Positions 44,516-53,700 are shown, numbered from the stretch's first letter. The stretch is DNA of 64,000 nucleotides from CALMEC01 sp031366605 (GCA_031366605.1 JANLOO010000021.1:1-64000), one strand, 5' to 3'. Made by a program: numbers and translations. The notes: a model not told the origin generated them from the letters alone.

Positions 44516-44516
44516 C

Positions 44517-44765
44517 GTGTCCGACAACGCGGCCATCCAGGAGATGATCGCGACGCTCGCGCGTGGGTTGGTCGAAACGCCGGACGAGGTACGGGTCGAC
44601 GTGCGCGAGGATGCGGACCGCGTGGTGTTCGAGCTGGTGGTCCCGGACGGACAGCGTGGCCAGGTGATCGGTCGCGGTGGGCGGATCGCCAATGCGCTGC
44701 GCGCGGTCACACAAGCCGCCGGGCGCTCGCAGGGCACCCGTGCCACGCTTGACATCGTCGACTGA
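44517..44765 (+). CDS. khpA: KH-domain RNA-binding protein (KhpA/YlqC family)
   Basis: An 82-residue single-KH protein. The RNA-binding GXXG loop sits in GQVIGRGGRIANALRAV (about 50-66). Members dimerise with Jag/KhpB and bind many RNAs, affecting cell division and envelope genes. The position between rpsP and rimM is the conserved one. Confidence 0.88.
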   Translation: MSDNAAIQEMIATLARGLVETPDEVRVDVREDADRVVFELVVPDGQRGQVIGRGGRIANALRAVTQAAGRSQGTRATLDIVD

Positions 44766-44775
44766 CCGGGCACTC

Positions 44776-45300
44776 GTGACCGCAGACGACCTGGTCGTGG
44801 TTGGCCGGATCGGACGACCACATGGCCTCGGTGGTGAGATGCGTGCGATCCCGACGGGCGCGACGCTCGTGACATTGCGCCCCGGGGACAGCGTGATGTT
44901 GGCCGTCGGAGGCGCCGGAGAGGGGCGGGAGGCTCAGATCATGGGGTTGCGGTCGGTGGACCGGGGCGTGTTGATCCGACTCGAGGGCGTGGACATTCGT
45001 GAAGACGCACAAGCGCTGACGGGGGCGACGCTGTCTGTCGCAAGGAATCGTCTTGCGGGGCTGTCCGACGCCGATGAGTTCTACGTCCGTGACCTGGTCG
45101 GCTGTGTGGTCAGCGCGGGTGACACGGTCCTGGGCCCGGTCATCGAGGTCTATCCGGGCGCTGCCAACGACGCGCTGGTCGTCACGACTGACGCCGGCCA
45201 GCAGCTGCTCGTGCCGTTCACCAAAGATGCGGTGACCGAACTGGACCTGCCAGGACGGCGGGTGGTGATTCGACCCGATCTGTTCGGAGACCGCGCGTGA
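44776..45300 (+). CDS. rimM: 16S rRNA processing protein RimM
   Basis: A 174-residue 30S maturation factor acting at the S19/head region. VVVGRIGRPHGLGGEMRA at the start and the PRC-barrel DEFYVRDLVGCVV plus LLVPFTKDAV near the end are family hallmarks. Start GTG 44776; GTGA overlap with trmD. Confidence 0.93.
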   Translation: MTADDLVVVGRIGRPHGLGGEMRAIPTGATLVTLRPGDSVMLAVGGAGEGREAQIMGLRSVDRGVLIRLEGVDIREDAQALTGATLSVARNRLAGLSDADEFYVRDLVGCVVSAGDTVLGPVIEVYPGAANDALVVTTDAGQQLLVPFTKDAVTELDLPGRRVVIRPDLFGDRA

Positions 45301-45971
45301 GGATCGACGTCTTCACCCTGTTTCCCGAGTGGTTCGATTGGATGCGCCGTCCGCGACACCTGGCCCAGGCGGGCATCCAGTCCGGTCTGGAGATCCGGTG
45401 CTTCTCGTTCCGCGACAGCTCGCCGCTCGCCGGACGGCAGGTGGACGATGCACCGTACGGTGGAGGAGCGGGGATGGTATTGCGGGTTGACGTCGTGGCA
45501 GCCGCCTTTGAGGCCGTCTACGGGGAGCCCGCCGACCAGGTGAAGGAGCAACGTCACGTGGTCGTCTTGACGCCGCGTGGCCGTCAGTTTGCGGACCCGG
45601 TCGCTCGAGAATTCGGTGAGCGCGATGAGTTGGTGCTGCTGTGCGGCCGATATGAGGGGTTCGACGAGCGCGTGCACGAGCACTTGGCCAACGACGCGGT
45701 CTGCTTGGGCCCGTTCGTGCTTGCCGGGGGCGAGGTCGCAGCGATGGCCGTCATCGATGCGGTCGGACGGCGGCTTCCGGGGGCGCTCGGCAACCCCGAG
45801 AGCCTTGAGCGAGAGTCGTTTGGCGAAGCACTGGGCGGTGGCGTGGAACATCCCCACTACACGCGCCCGGCCGAGTTCGACGGCTGGGGGGTCCCCGAAG
45901 TCCTGCTGTCGGGAAATCACGCCGCCATCGAGCGCTGGCGCGATGAGCGCGTGCGGCCGTACCGTCTTTGA
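45297..45971 (+). CDS. trmD: tRNA (guanine-37-N1)-methyltransferase
   Basis: Methylates G37 of tRNAs to prevent frameshifting (224 residues). The trefoil-knot SAM site is visible as LCGRYEGFDERV (about 114-125) and FVLAGGEVAAMAVIDA (about 138-153, usual DYVLSGGE slightly altered); DDAPYGGGAGMVLR and PHYTRPAEFDG are the other hallmarks. GTG 45297. Confidence 0.95.
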   Translation: MRIDVFTLFPEWFDWMRRPRHLAQAGIQSGLEIRCFSFRDSSPLAGRQVDDAPYGGGAGMVLRVDVVAAAFEAVYGEPADQVKEQRHVVVLTPRGRQFADPVAREFGERDELVLLCGRYEGFDERVHEHLANDAVCLGPFVLAGGEVAAMAVIDAVGRRLPGALGNPESLERESFGEALGGGVEHPHYTRPAEFDGWGVPEVLLSGNHAAIERWRDERVRPYRL

Positions 45972-46023
45972 GTAGTGGTAGGATGCCCGCTGATTTGCGT
46001 ACTGAGACCCCCAAGGAGCACGT

Positions 46024-46371
46024 GTGAGCAGCGTCATCGAGAGCCTGGAGCGGATGCAGCTCCGTGACGACGTCCCCCAATTCAAGGCCGGGGACACCGT
46101 CAAGGTACACTTCCGGGTCATCGAGGGTCAGCGCCAGCGGGTGCAGGTCTTCGAGGGCATCGTCATCAAGCGGCAGGGCTCCACGTCGCGTGAGACGTTC
46201 ACGGTCCGCAAGCAGAGCTTCGGCGTCGGTGTCGAGCGTACGTTCCCCGTGCACTCGCCCAAGATCGAGCGCATCGAGCGCATGATCGAGGGTGACGTCC
46301 GCCGGGCCAAGCTCTACTACCTGCGCGGCAAGGTCGGCAAGAAGGCACGTGTCCGCGAGAAGCAGCGCTAA
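46024..46371 (+). CDS. rplS: 50S ribosomal protein L19
   Basis: A 115-residue L19: FKAGDTVKVHFRVIEGQRQR, FEGIVIKRQG, FGVGVERTFPVHSP, RRAKLYYLRGKVGKKARV. GTG 46024 follows CAAGGAGC. A TAGGAT -10 box near 45980 suggests an extra promoter inside the operon. Confidence 0.95.
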   Translation: MSSVIESLERMQLRDDVPQFKAGDTVKVHFRVIEGQRQRVQVFEGIVIKRQGSTSRETFTVRKQSFGVGVERTFPVHSPKIERIERMIEGDVRRAKLYYLRGKVGKKARVREKQR

Positions 46372-46393
46372 CAGCTTCCGCCCGCCGGTCCGG

Positions 46394-47119
46394 ATGCCGC
46401 CTCGCACGAGCGCAGCGAAGCGGCGCCAATCACGCACCACGGCGCTCTTCCGGTTCGATCGATCGTTTGACGTCAGAGTTGTCGCCGGCACCGATGAGGC
46501 CGGGCGGGGATGTCTGGCCGGCCCACTCGTGGCCGCGGCGGTGGCGTTCGACCTCGAGGCGCTGACCCGTTCTGCCAGGCGCGACCTGGCCGGGCTCGAC
46601 GACTCCAAACGCCTGACGGCCGCCGCACGTCAGAGCCTGGCCTCGGCGATCATCTGCCACGCGCAACAGATCGTCGTCAGGGCCGCGTGCGCTCCGACGA
46701 TTGACCGCGACGGACTGCACAAGTCGAACCTGCGCCTGCTGGCGGAGTGTCTCGCGTCCCTCGATCCGCTCGCAGATGTCTGTATCTCGGATGGGTTCCG
46801 GCTGCCGGATCCGGCGCCCGCACACCGGGCCGTGATCGAGGGGGATTCCAAGTCCGCTGCCGTTGCGGCGGCCTCGGTCATCGCCAAGACCACCCGTGAC
46901 CGAATGATGGTCGGCCCTGCGCACGACATGTGGCCGCAGTTCGGCTTCGAGCGCCACGTCGGCTACGCGACGCGCGAGCACCAGGACGCCCTGCGGGCCG
47001 GTGGTCTGAGCCCGCTTCACCGGCGGTCGTTCCGTTCGGTCGCGTACCCGGAGTTGCGACTCTTCGGCGGTGGGGGCGTGTCGACGGATTCGTCCATCTC
47101 AAACGCATCCGCTATGTGA
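46394..47119 (+). CDS. rnhB: Ribonuclease HII
   Basis: Removes ribonucleotides from DNA:RNA hybrids (241 residues). Catalytic acids are in AGTDEAGRGCLAGPLVAAAV (about 34-53), LDDSKRLT and ISDGFRLP; KTTRDRMM and HVGYATREHQDAL follow. The last 35 residues (LFGGGGVSTDSSISNASAM) extend past the normal fold and overlap yraN antisense by 103 bp. ATG 46394 is 22 nt after rplS. Confidence 0.92.
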   Translation: MPPRTSAAKRRQSRTTALFRFDRSFDVRVVAGTDEAGRGCLAGPLVAAAVAFDLEALTRSARRDLAGLDDSKRLTAAARQSLASAIICHAQQIVVRAACAPTIDRDGLHKSNLRLLAECLASLDPLADVCISDGFRLPDPAPAHRAVIEGDSKSAAVAAASVIAKTTRDRMMVGPAHDMWPQFGFERHVGYATREHQDALRAGGLSPLHRRSFRSVAYPELRLFGGGGVSTDSSISNASAM

Positions 47120-47439
47120 TCCACACGGCGCCAACGCCGACTCATGTCGATCGCGATGACGTCGAACCGTGCTGACACACCCGCCAACGTGCGGTGGCGC
47201 GCGACAAACAGGCGCGCGGCGTTGATCATCCGACCGCGCTGGCCGTAGCGGACCGGGTCCTCCAGTTCCGTGGCCTCCGCGCGTGACTTGACCTCGACGA
47301 ACGCCAGTACCCCGGCGCGCAAGGCCACGATATCGAGCTCACCACCGGCTCCTGACCAGTTGCGCGCGACGATCTTCCACCCCCGCCGGACGAGGTAACG
47401 CGCGGCGAGGGTCTCTCCAAGGTCTCCACGTTCGGCCAT
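47017..47439 (-). CDS. yraN: UPF0102/YraN family endonuclease-like protein
   Basis: A 140-residue PD-(D/E)XK-fold protein. GELDIVALRAGVLAFVEVKSR (about 33-53) carries the D...E-x-K signature; RMINAARLFVARH follows. Often next to rnhB, comM and dprA; suggested roles are in DNA processing but none is established. The start faces comM across the TGTG(A/T)CA array. The C-terminal tail (from about residue 108) overlaps rnhB. Confidence 0.87.
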   Translation of the reverse strand: MAERGDLGETLAARYLVRRGWKIVARNWSGAGGELDIVALRAGVLAFVEVKSRAEATELEDPVRYGQRGRMINAARLFVARHRTLAGVSARFDVIAIDMSRRWRRVDHIADAFEMDESVDTPPPPKSRNSGYATERNDRR

Positions 47440-47461
47440 GGCGGCACCGTTTCACCTCACG

Positions 47462-47593
47462 TGTTACAGCGCGACACGTAGGTGTGACAATTCACGCACA
47501 ACTGTGTGTCAATCGCCGACACACTTCGAAATGTCACATCAATTGACACAAAGATGTGACGGTATTGACACACCTCGGTGCAGCGCTGTCACA
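47462..47593. promoter_or_regulatory. Operator array of five near-palindromic TGTGNCA sites plus a half-site
   Basis: Between divergent yraN and comM lie five 17-19 bp sites: 47462-47478, 47483-47500, 47505-47523 (TGTGTCAATCGCCGACACA), 47532-47550 (TGTCACATCAATTGACACA) and 47555-47572 (TGTGACGGTATTGACACA), plus TGTCACA at 47587-47593. Approximate consensus is TGTGTCA-N5-TGACACA. Centres are about 21, 23, 27 and 22 bp apart, close to two helical turns, consistent with a cooperatively binding dimeric regulator. The regulator is not identifiable here. Confidence 0.7.
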
Positions 47594-47617
47594 CGTTGAG
47601 GTGCCACGGTTCACGGC

Positions 47618-49153
47618 GTGGTCGCCACACTTGTCAGCCCAGCACTCATCGGCCTCGCCGCAGCGACGGTTCAAGTCGAAGCGGATCTGCGTCGCGGGGT
47701 CCCTGCGTTCGCCGTTGTGGGCCTGCCCGATGCGGCGGTTCAGGAGTCCCGTGAGCGCGTGCGGTCGGGGGTGTCCAACCAGGGCTTCCAGATCCCGCGC
47801 GGCCGCATCGTGGTCAACCTGGCTCCCGCGGATCTGCGCAAGGCGGGGCCACAGTACGACCTGCCCATCGCGCTCTCGCTTCTGGGGGCGTCCGACCAAC
47901 TGCAACGCAAAGCCCTGGTCGGAGTTGGAGCCGTGGGCGAGTTGGCACTGGATGGGTCGATCCGACCTGTCACGGGATCGCTCGCGATGGCCGAGCACGC
48001 CGCCCGCTGCGGATGGAAGTTCCTGCTCGTGCCATCGGTCAACGCCGCAGAGGCCGGGCTCGTGCGTGGCATCCAGGTTGTGCCGGTCGACGGCCTGCGT
48101 CACGCGGTCGACGTGTTGGAGGGGCGCGCCGAGGTCGTGGCGCAGACGCTCAACCCGGACCAGATTCTGGCCACCTGCGATCCACAGTCCGTACCCGACC
48201 TTGGCGATATTCGGGGTCAGGTCGCAGCACGACGGGCGCTCGAGGTCGCTGCCGCGGGCGGCCACAGCCTCTTGATGATCGGCCCTCCCGGAAGCGGCAA
48301 GACGATGCTCGCCCGGCGGCTTCCCGGGATCCTGCCGGCGATCGACGTGGACGATGCGATCACCGTCACGCGTATCCACTCGGTCGCGGGGCTCTTGCCA
48401 CACGGCAAGCCGATGGTCGACGCACGTCCGTTTCGGGCGCCGCATCACACGATCTCGGCCGTTGGGCTCGTGGGAGGTGGACGGTCACCGCAACCGGGTG
48501 AGGTGACGTTGGCCCATTTGGGTGTGTTGTTCCTGGACGAGGTTTGTGCGTTCGCTCCCGGGGCCTTGGACGCGCTGCGCCAACCCCTTGAGGAAGGCTG
48601 GGTCGATGTGACGCGCGGAATGGTCACGGCACGGTTTCCCGCCCGGCCGCTGCTGGTGTGTGCCGGCAACCCGTGTCCGTGTGGATTCGACGGCGACCCG
48701 CGACGGCGCTGCACATGTGTGCCAGGTCGCCAAGAGGCCTACCGGGCGCGTATCTCAGGGCCCGTTGCCGACCGCCTGGACATCCAGATCGACGTGCCGC
48801 GCCTGGACGCCGACGAAATCGTTGGCACGGCTCCTGCAGGAGAGGCGACGGCCGTGGTGCGCGCACGGGTCGAAGCAGCGCGCTCGTTCGCACGACAACG
48901 GGGCCAAACGTGTATGAACGCCGATCTGACGCCGGCGCAGGCCCGTGATGCGTGTGGACTCGATCGCGACGGCAAGGCACTGCTGATGCGCGCTGTGGAG
49001 CGGCATTGCCTGTCGGCGCGTGCGCACGATCGACTGTTGCGCGTCGCGCGAACCATCGCCGACCTGGCGGCGGTCGAACGCGTCACGAGCGAACACCTCG
49101 CCGAGGCCCTGCAATACCGCACAGCCGGCACGCTGGCTCGGAGGGCGGCATGA
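47618..49153 (+). CDS. comM: Mg-chelatase-like AAA ATPase ComM/YifB
   Basis: Branch-migration helicase that helps integrate incoming DNA during natural transformation (511 residues). An N-terminal Lon-like domain (about 1-170) precedes the ATPase with Walker A GPPGSGKTMLARRLPGILP (about 223-241), sensor FRAPHHTIS, Walker B LFLDEVCAFAP, and CAGNPCPCG with a cysteine cluster typical of the family. GTG 47618. Overlaps dprA by 4 nt. Confidence 0.92.
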   Translation: MVATLVSPALIGLAAATVQVEADLRRGVPAFAVVGLPDAAVQESRERVRSGVSNQGFQIPRGRIVVNLAPADLRKAGPQYDLPIALSLLGASDQLQRKALVGVGAVGELALDGSIRPVTGSLAMAEHAARCGWKFLLVPSVNAAEAGLVRGIQVVPVDGLRHAVDVLEGRAEVVAQTLNPDQILATCDPQSVPDLGDIRGQVAARRALEVAAAGGHSLLMIGPPGSGKTMLARRLPGILPAIDVDDAITVTRIHSVAGLLPHGKPMVDARPFRAPHHTISAVGLVGGGRSPQPGEVTLAHLGVLFLDEVCAFAPGALDALRQPLEEGWVDVTRGMVTARFPARPLLVCAGNPCPCGFDGDPRRRCTCVPGRQEAYRARISGPVADRLDIQIDVPRLDADEIVGTAPAGEATAVVRARVEAARSFARQRGQTCMNADLTPAQARDACGLDRDGKALLMRAVERHCLSARAHDRLLRVARTIADLAAVERVTSEHLAEALQYRTAGTLARRAA

Positions 49154-50256
49154 ATTGGCAGCTCGGTTTGGCCCGTCTGGCCGCCGTTCTGGGGCGGGAT
49201 CTGCAACGCCCGGTGCGTGCGGCCGGGGGAGGGGCACGATTGTGGAGTGCTGCCCCGTCGTCGCTGGAGCGCCTGCTGCGGCTCGACGCGACGGTCCTGG
49301 GCGACGTGCTGGCCCTCAGGCGCACGTTCGACGCCGACGCCGAACGACTGGCGCTCGGGGTCCGTGGCATCACCCACGTTGGCATTGGGGATCCTGGCTA
49401 TCCGGCGCGTCTCGCCGAGACTCCGGATCCGCCGTTTGGGCTGTTCGCGATGGGCACGACCGTCGGATGCGATCAAGCCCGTCAGCATCCCGTGATCGCG
49501 ATTGTCGGGAGTCGCCGCCCAACGGGGTTCGGGATGCGCTTTGCGCACGGCTTGGCGTCCTCGCTCGCCGCTCGCGGCGCGACGGTGGTCAGCGGCCTCG
49601 CGCTCGGGATCGACGCCGAGGCGCACGCGGGTGCGCTGACCGCAGGCTGCCCAACGTGGGCCGTGTTGGGGGCGGGGGTCGATGTCAGCTCCCCACGCAG
49701 CAACGACCGGCTGCGGTCGCAGATCCTGGACTGCGGGGGAGTCATGTCTGAGTACTGGCCAGGGACTGAACCCGCGCCCTGGCGGTTTCCGGCGCGAAAT
49801 CGGATCGTCGCGGGCATCGCGGACGCGGTGGTCGTCGTTGAAGCGGGGGAGCGCTCAGGGGCACTCATCACCGCCGACTTCGCGTTGGAGCAGGGGCGCC
49901 CGGTGCTGGCTGTGCCGGGTGCGCCCGGGGCCGCGGCCTCGGTGGGGTGCAACGCGCTGCTTCGTGCGGGCGCGGCCATGTGTGAAGACGTCGAGGACGT
50001 CATCGCGGAGTGTCCGGAACTCGCCTGGGACCGCTTCGAGACCGAGGTCCGCGCACTCCCGTCCGGCCTGGACGGGCAGATCTACGAGCTGCTCAACCGT
50101 GAGCCGCTGCGGGCCGACGAACTCAGCGCGCGCGTCGGAGGTGATGCCGCCGCGATCGCTGCGGCCCTCGGGCGTCTGGAGTTGGACGGCTACGTGGTCC
50201 GTGGCCAGGCCCAGCGGTTCTGGGCGGCGTCGTTCCCCTCAGGCGGAGCCGCTTGA
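49150..50256 (+). CDS. dprA: DNA processing protein DprA (Smf)
   Basis: Loads RecA onto incoming single-stranded DNA in transformation (368 residues). The Rossmann-like core has VIAIVGSRRPTGFGMRFA (about 114-131), VVSGLALGIDAEAH, PARNRIVAGIADAVVVVEAG and SGALITADFALEQGRPV. A C-terminal winged helix (about 300-360; DELSARVGGDAAAIAAAL) is retained. ATG 49150 overlaps comM. Its end overlaps the WYL gene convergently by 18 bp. comM-dprA are the only transformation genes in the window. Confidence 0.93.
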   Translation: MNWQLGLARLAAVLGRDLQRPVRAAGGGARLWSAAPSSLERLLRLDATVLGDVLALRRTFDADAERLALGVRGITHVGIGDPGYPARLAETPDPPFGLFAMGTTVGCDQARQHPVIAIVGSRRPTGFGMRFAHGLASSLAARGATVVSGLALGIDAEAHAGALTAGCPTWAVLGAGVDVSSPRSNDRLRSQILDCGGVMSEYWPGTEPAPWRFPARNRIVAGIADAVVVVEAGERSGALITADFALEQGRPVLAVPGAPGAAASVGCNALLRAGAAMCEDVEDVIAECPELAWDRFETEVRALPSGLDGQIYELLNREPLRADELSARVGGDAAAIAAALGRLELDGYVVRGQAQRFWAASFPSGGAA

Positions 50257-52368
50257 GCGCGCCGGGGTCCTGCGAGCCTGCCGAGCGCGGGATCGATAGC
50301 GCTTGAGGATGGCCTCGGCTTCCTTGGCGACGGTGCGGCGCGTCGCAACCGGCTCGAACAGGACGGCCTCGCCCTGATGCTTGACCAGTTCCTTGACCAA
50401 CCATGCTTCGCTGGCGTAGGGGATCTCGATCAGGACGGAGCCGTCGCTGTGACGCTCGCTGGACGGGTGCTCCTCCTCGAGCCAGCGCGCGACACCCGGG
50501 CTGCACCAGACGGACGCGCTCTGCGCCATCGTCCCACCCGGCTGCTGCGGGCGGTCGCCCCACGGCAGGTAGGGGCCGGCGGTCATCTCACTGCGACGTT
50601 CAAAGCGCTCTTTGGTGACCCGGGCACTGCGAATGCGGTCGAGCCGGAACGTGCGTTGCTCCTTGGCGCGTCGACACCAGCTCACGACGTACCAGGCATC
50701 CCGGGTGTTGACCAATAAGTGGGGCTCGATCGCACGCGACGTGATCGCGCCGCGCGCCTCGGTCCAATAGTCGATCTCGACGACGCGGTCTTCACGGATC
50801 GCGCGGGTGACCGCGGCGGCGACAGCGGCGTTGGCGGTCTGGATGCGTCCCAGTTCGATCGGCGGCAAGCGGTCCTCGCCGATCGCGCCCTCGATCTTCG
50901 CGCGGGCAGAGGCCAACGGATCATCGTCGCCGATGGGCAGCCGGTCGCCGATGAACTCAAGTGCCCACAACAGGGCCTTGGCCTCGAGCGGCGACAGCCG
51001 GGCCGGCCGGGCGAACTGTTCGCCGTAGGTTTCCTTTTGGACTGAGACCGCGTCATCGACCACCTGGGCGAACAGGGCGTAGCAGCCCCCGCCGAAGTTG
51101 ATCAGGTTGAGTAACCCGATGTCATCCTCAAGCTCCCGCTGCGACAGATTGAGCCCGGTGCGCAGGTCGACGCACGGCACCTGACCATCCCGCGACTTGC
51201 CGCACGCGGCGAGCAGTCGGGTCATCAACGCCAGCAGCCGAGTGAACCGCTCAGCGGGGACGACGCGATCGGGCGCGGTCGCAGGGCCCGAACTCGCCGT
51301 ACTGCGATGTTCGGACACCGACACCGTGATGGACGCCGGCTCGTCCCGCTCCTCGGGCTCCGCAGTGTGGCGATCCCGAACCAACTCGAGCGCGCTGACG
51401 GCGGACGCGCGCAGTTCAGGGGGTCCGATGACCTCGGCATCGGCGCCCAGGCCCAGGATCCACGTCAGGAGCTCACGCTTGGATCCGTACGGGGTCGTGT
51501 ACACCCCCGAGCCATCCGCATTCGCCTCGAACGTTCCGAACTGCCCGAACATCTGCTCGACCCACCAGGCGATCGTCGCTGTGACCGCAATCGTGGCGGT
51601 CTCGGTTGGCTCCGCCAGCTGCCATGCCGAGCGGTCGCGATAGGGCGACAGGTCGAAGTCACGCGGGGGCGCGAAGTCATGCTCAGCTCGGGACTTGAAC
51701 GTGATGCGTCCCTCGATGCGCGACAGGCGGAAGATCCGCGTGTCCTGGCGCTCATGCGAATGGCCGACCATGTACCAGTTGCCTGCCGCGTACAGCAGGC
51801 TGTATGGGTCGACCTCACGCTGGGACCGCTCGTCCCGGCCGATCGAATAGTACGAGAATCGGATCGTCTTGCGCCGGCCGATCGCCGACTCGACCTTGGT
51901 CAAGTACGTGGCGACGTCAGTCGAATAGCCGGGGCCAAGCAGGTTGACCGCGACGGTCCGCGCGGCGTGGTCATCCAGCGGACTCGGCCGTCCGAGCGTC
52001 AGGTGCTGCAACGCCAAACGTAGCGGCTCTGCGTACGCAAACTGGCCCTCCAAGAGGTACAAACACGTCTGCAGGGCGGACAGCTCACCCTCATCGAAGT
52101 CGATGGCCGGCAGGTAGTAGCTCTCGGGCGGCAGCGCGTACAGGTCGCCCTGGAACGGGTCGTCCCCCGGTCGTTCGACCGTGAGCGAGAACCCCATCGC
52201 CTCAAGTTCGCTGCGATCCGAGTAGAACCGCCGCAGGAACGCCTGCTCACTCATTCCGCCATAGCCCTCCACGTTCTCGTGGATCTCGTCGGCCGTCACA
52301 GGCCGATGCTGAGACATCAGGAAGGCGACGAGCGAGAGCTGACGGACCAGCTTGTCGTCGTCTCTCAT
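50239..52368 (-). CDS. pafBC: Fused PafB-PafC-type WYL transcriptional regulator
   Basis: A 709-residue protein with two consecutive WYL regulator modules. Module 1: N-terminal winged helix (about 1-60), WYL domain around IRFSYYSIGRDE...GNWYMVGHSHERQDTRIFRLSRI (about 165-220). Module 2: winged-helix-like segment (about 385-470), WYL domain VEIDYWTEARGAI...AWYVVSWCRRAKEQRTFRLDRI (about 545-600). In mycobacteria the separate PafB and PafC form a heterodimer that activates the LexA-independent DNA-damage response; some actinobacteria carry the fusion. ATG 52368, with TACAAT about 40 nt upstream. Position opposite dprA is suggestive but not proof of a link. Confidence 0.78.
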   Translation of the reverse strand: MRDDDKLVRQLSLVAFLMSQHRPVTADEIHENVEGYGGMSEQAFLRRFYSDRSELEAMGFSLTVERPGDDPFQGDLYALPPESYYLPAIDFDEGELSALQTCLYLLEGQFAYAEPLRLALQHLTLGRPSPLDDHAARTVAVNLLGPGYSTDVATYLTKVESAIGRRKTIRFSYYSIGRDERSQREVDPYSLLYAAGNWYMVGHSHERQDTRIFRLSRIEGRITFKSRAEHDFAPPRDFDLSPYRDRSAWQLAEPTETATIAVTATIAWWVEQMFGQFGTFEANADGSGVYTTPYGSKRELLTWILGLGADAEVIGPPELRASAVSALELVRDRHTAEPEERDEPASITVSVSEHRSTASSGPATAPDRVVPAERFTRLLALMTRLLAACGKSRDGQVPCVDLRTGLNLSQRELEDDIGLLNLINFGGGCYALFAQVVDDAVSVQKETYGEQFARPARLSPLEAKALLWALEFIGDRLPIGDDDPLASARAKIEGAIGEDRLPPIELGRIQTANAAVAAAVTRAIREDRVVEIDYWTEARGAITSRAIEPHLLVNTRDAWYVVSWCRRAKEQRTFRLDRIRSARVTKERFERRSEMTAGPYLPWGDRPQQPGGTMAQSASVWCSPGVARWLEEEHPSSERHSDGSVLIEIPYASEAWLVKELVKHQGEAVLFEPVATRRTVAKEAEAILKRYRSRARQARRTPARSSGSA

Positions 52369-52629
52369 CGCCACGGGCGGGTCAGGGCGGAAGGGGTCAC
52401 TGCGGCGCGATTGTAATCGAGGGAATTCACGGGCCGAGGCAGTTTTGATGGATATGGGAGACGCCGGCCGAAGTCCTGCCCGCACGATGCGAGATTCCCG
52501 TGCGCCCACAGGTCACGATTGCCTGTGGATAACTCTGGAAACGCCCAGGGGTAGTGGCCGTCACGGTCGCCGCACCCCAGTGAGGGGGGTCTGACAGCAC
52601 TCCTCGCAGTGCCCACCAAGGCGCGCGAA

Positions 52630-53700
52630 TCACGCGGCGCCGGCCGCCGTCGTGGCATCGGGAACCTCTGGTCCGAGCGCCGGCGTCAGCCATCGCGCGG
52701 CGATGATCCCTTCGATGGGGACCAACAGGAGGGGCACGATCGCCACCCACCACAGGGCCGGGGCGAGCAGAATGCCACTGGTGATCGCGGCGACGATGCC
52801 CAGGCCGATCACGATGGCTTCAGCTCGGGTCACCGCCTTTGGGTCGTCGAGCTGCACCCGTCCGTGCAGCATCATCGCGACCACTCCCGCGACCGCTGTC
52901 GGTACGAGCCTGACGTCCACGATCAGCGTTCCGAGCAGCGCCGTCGCCGCGGCCACACCGGCCCATGCCAGCCCGTAGGCACGGGCAGCGCCGCCCAGGC
53001 GGACGACCGTGGTGCGCTTGGGAGGCTGTGCTCGCGAGTCGGGCCCGCTGTCCAGGTAGTGGTGGAACATCAGCATCGAAATGCAGAACGCGGCATGGCT
53101 TGCCCCGACCAACAGCACCTGCGCCGAGATCGAGCCGGTCTGCACCGCGAACCCGCCAAGTGCGCAGGCCCACACGCACAACACCGCGACGGCCTCGCCG
53201 GCGAACGGAACATACGCGGCCGCGAGCGGAGGCAACGTGTAGGCGACTGCGCCGACGATCCCCACTGCGCCGAACGCGAGCAGCCACCATCCGCGCTCGG
53301 CCGCGACCACGACGCCCAGGCCCGTCGCCAAGACTGCTGCGCCGGTTCCCATCCACACCAGGTCGCGTTCGGTCAGCAGCCCGGCCCGCAAGACCTTGCT
53401 GCCGCCGCTCAGCACGCGCGGAGCGGGATCACGATCCGTGCCGGACCGCCAGTCGGTCAGCTCGTTGACGCAATGCGCGACGGCTCCCTGCAGCAACAGG
53501 CCGATGACCCAGGCCGCGACCATCCACCGGACATGACCAGCCTGATTCCATGCGAGCGCCGATCCCAGCGTGATCGCCGAGAACGACCACAGCAGCACTG
53601 GCACGACGCGAAGCTCCAGGTAGCAACCGGCCAAGCGGCGCTGCCATCGGCCCGCCCGTTCGGCGGTCGTGGGTGGTGTTACGCGGGCATCGGTGTTCAT
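52630..53700 (-). CDS. UbiA-family prenyltransferase
   Basis: A 356-residue integral membrane prenyltransferase with about nine transmembrane helices. The first Asp-rich motif is NELTDWRSGTDRD (about 79-91, N-x3-D-x3-G-x-D) and a second polar loop HHYLDSGPDSRAQ (about 213-225) replaces the usual second D-rich motif; YTLPP lies between. Likely acceptor is an aromatic headgroup of quinone synthesis. With mqnE 3 kb away, a role as the menaquinone-pathway prenyltransferase (MqnP- or MenA-like) is plausible but not proven. Confidence 0.75.
   Translation of the reverse strand: MNTDARVTPPTTAERAGRWQRRLAGCYLELRVVPVLLWSFSAITLGSALAWNQAGHVRWMVAAWVIGLLLQGAVAHCVNELTDWRSGTDRDPAPRVLSGGSKVLRAGLLTERDLVWMGTGAAVLATGLGVVVAAERGWWLLAFGAVGIVGAVAYTLPPLAAAYVPFAGEAVAVLCVWACALGGFAVQTGSISAQVLLVGASHAAFCISMLMFHHYLDSGPDSRAQPPKRTTVVRLGGAARAYGLAWAGVAAATALLGTLIVDVRLVPTAVAGVVAMMLHGRVQLDDPKAVTRAEAIVIGLGIVAAITSGILLAPALWWVAIVPLLLVPIEGIIAARWLTPALGPEVPDATTAAGAA

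Noticed and set aside
47462..47593. The repeated heptamers as a CRISPR array
   Set aside because: Units are 17-19 bp palindromes with no regular spacers of 30-40 bp and no cas genes nearby.
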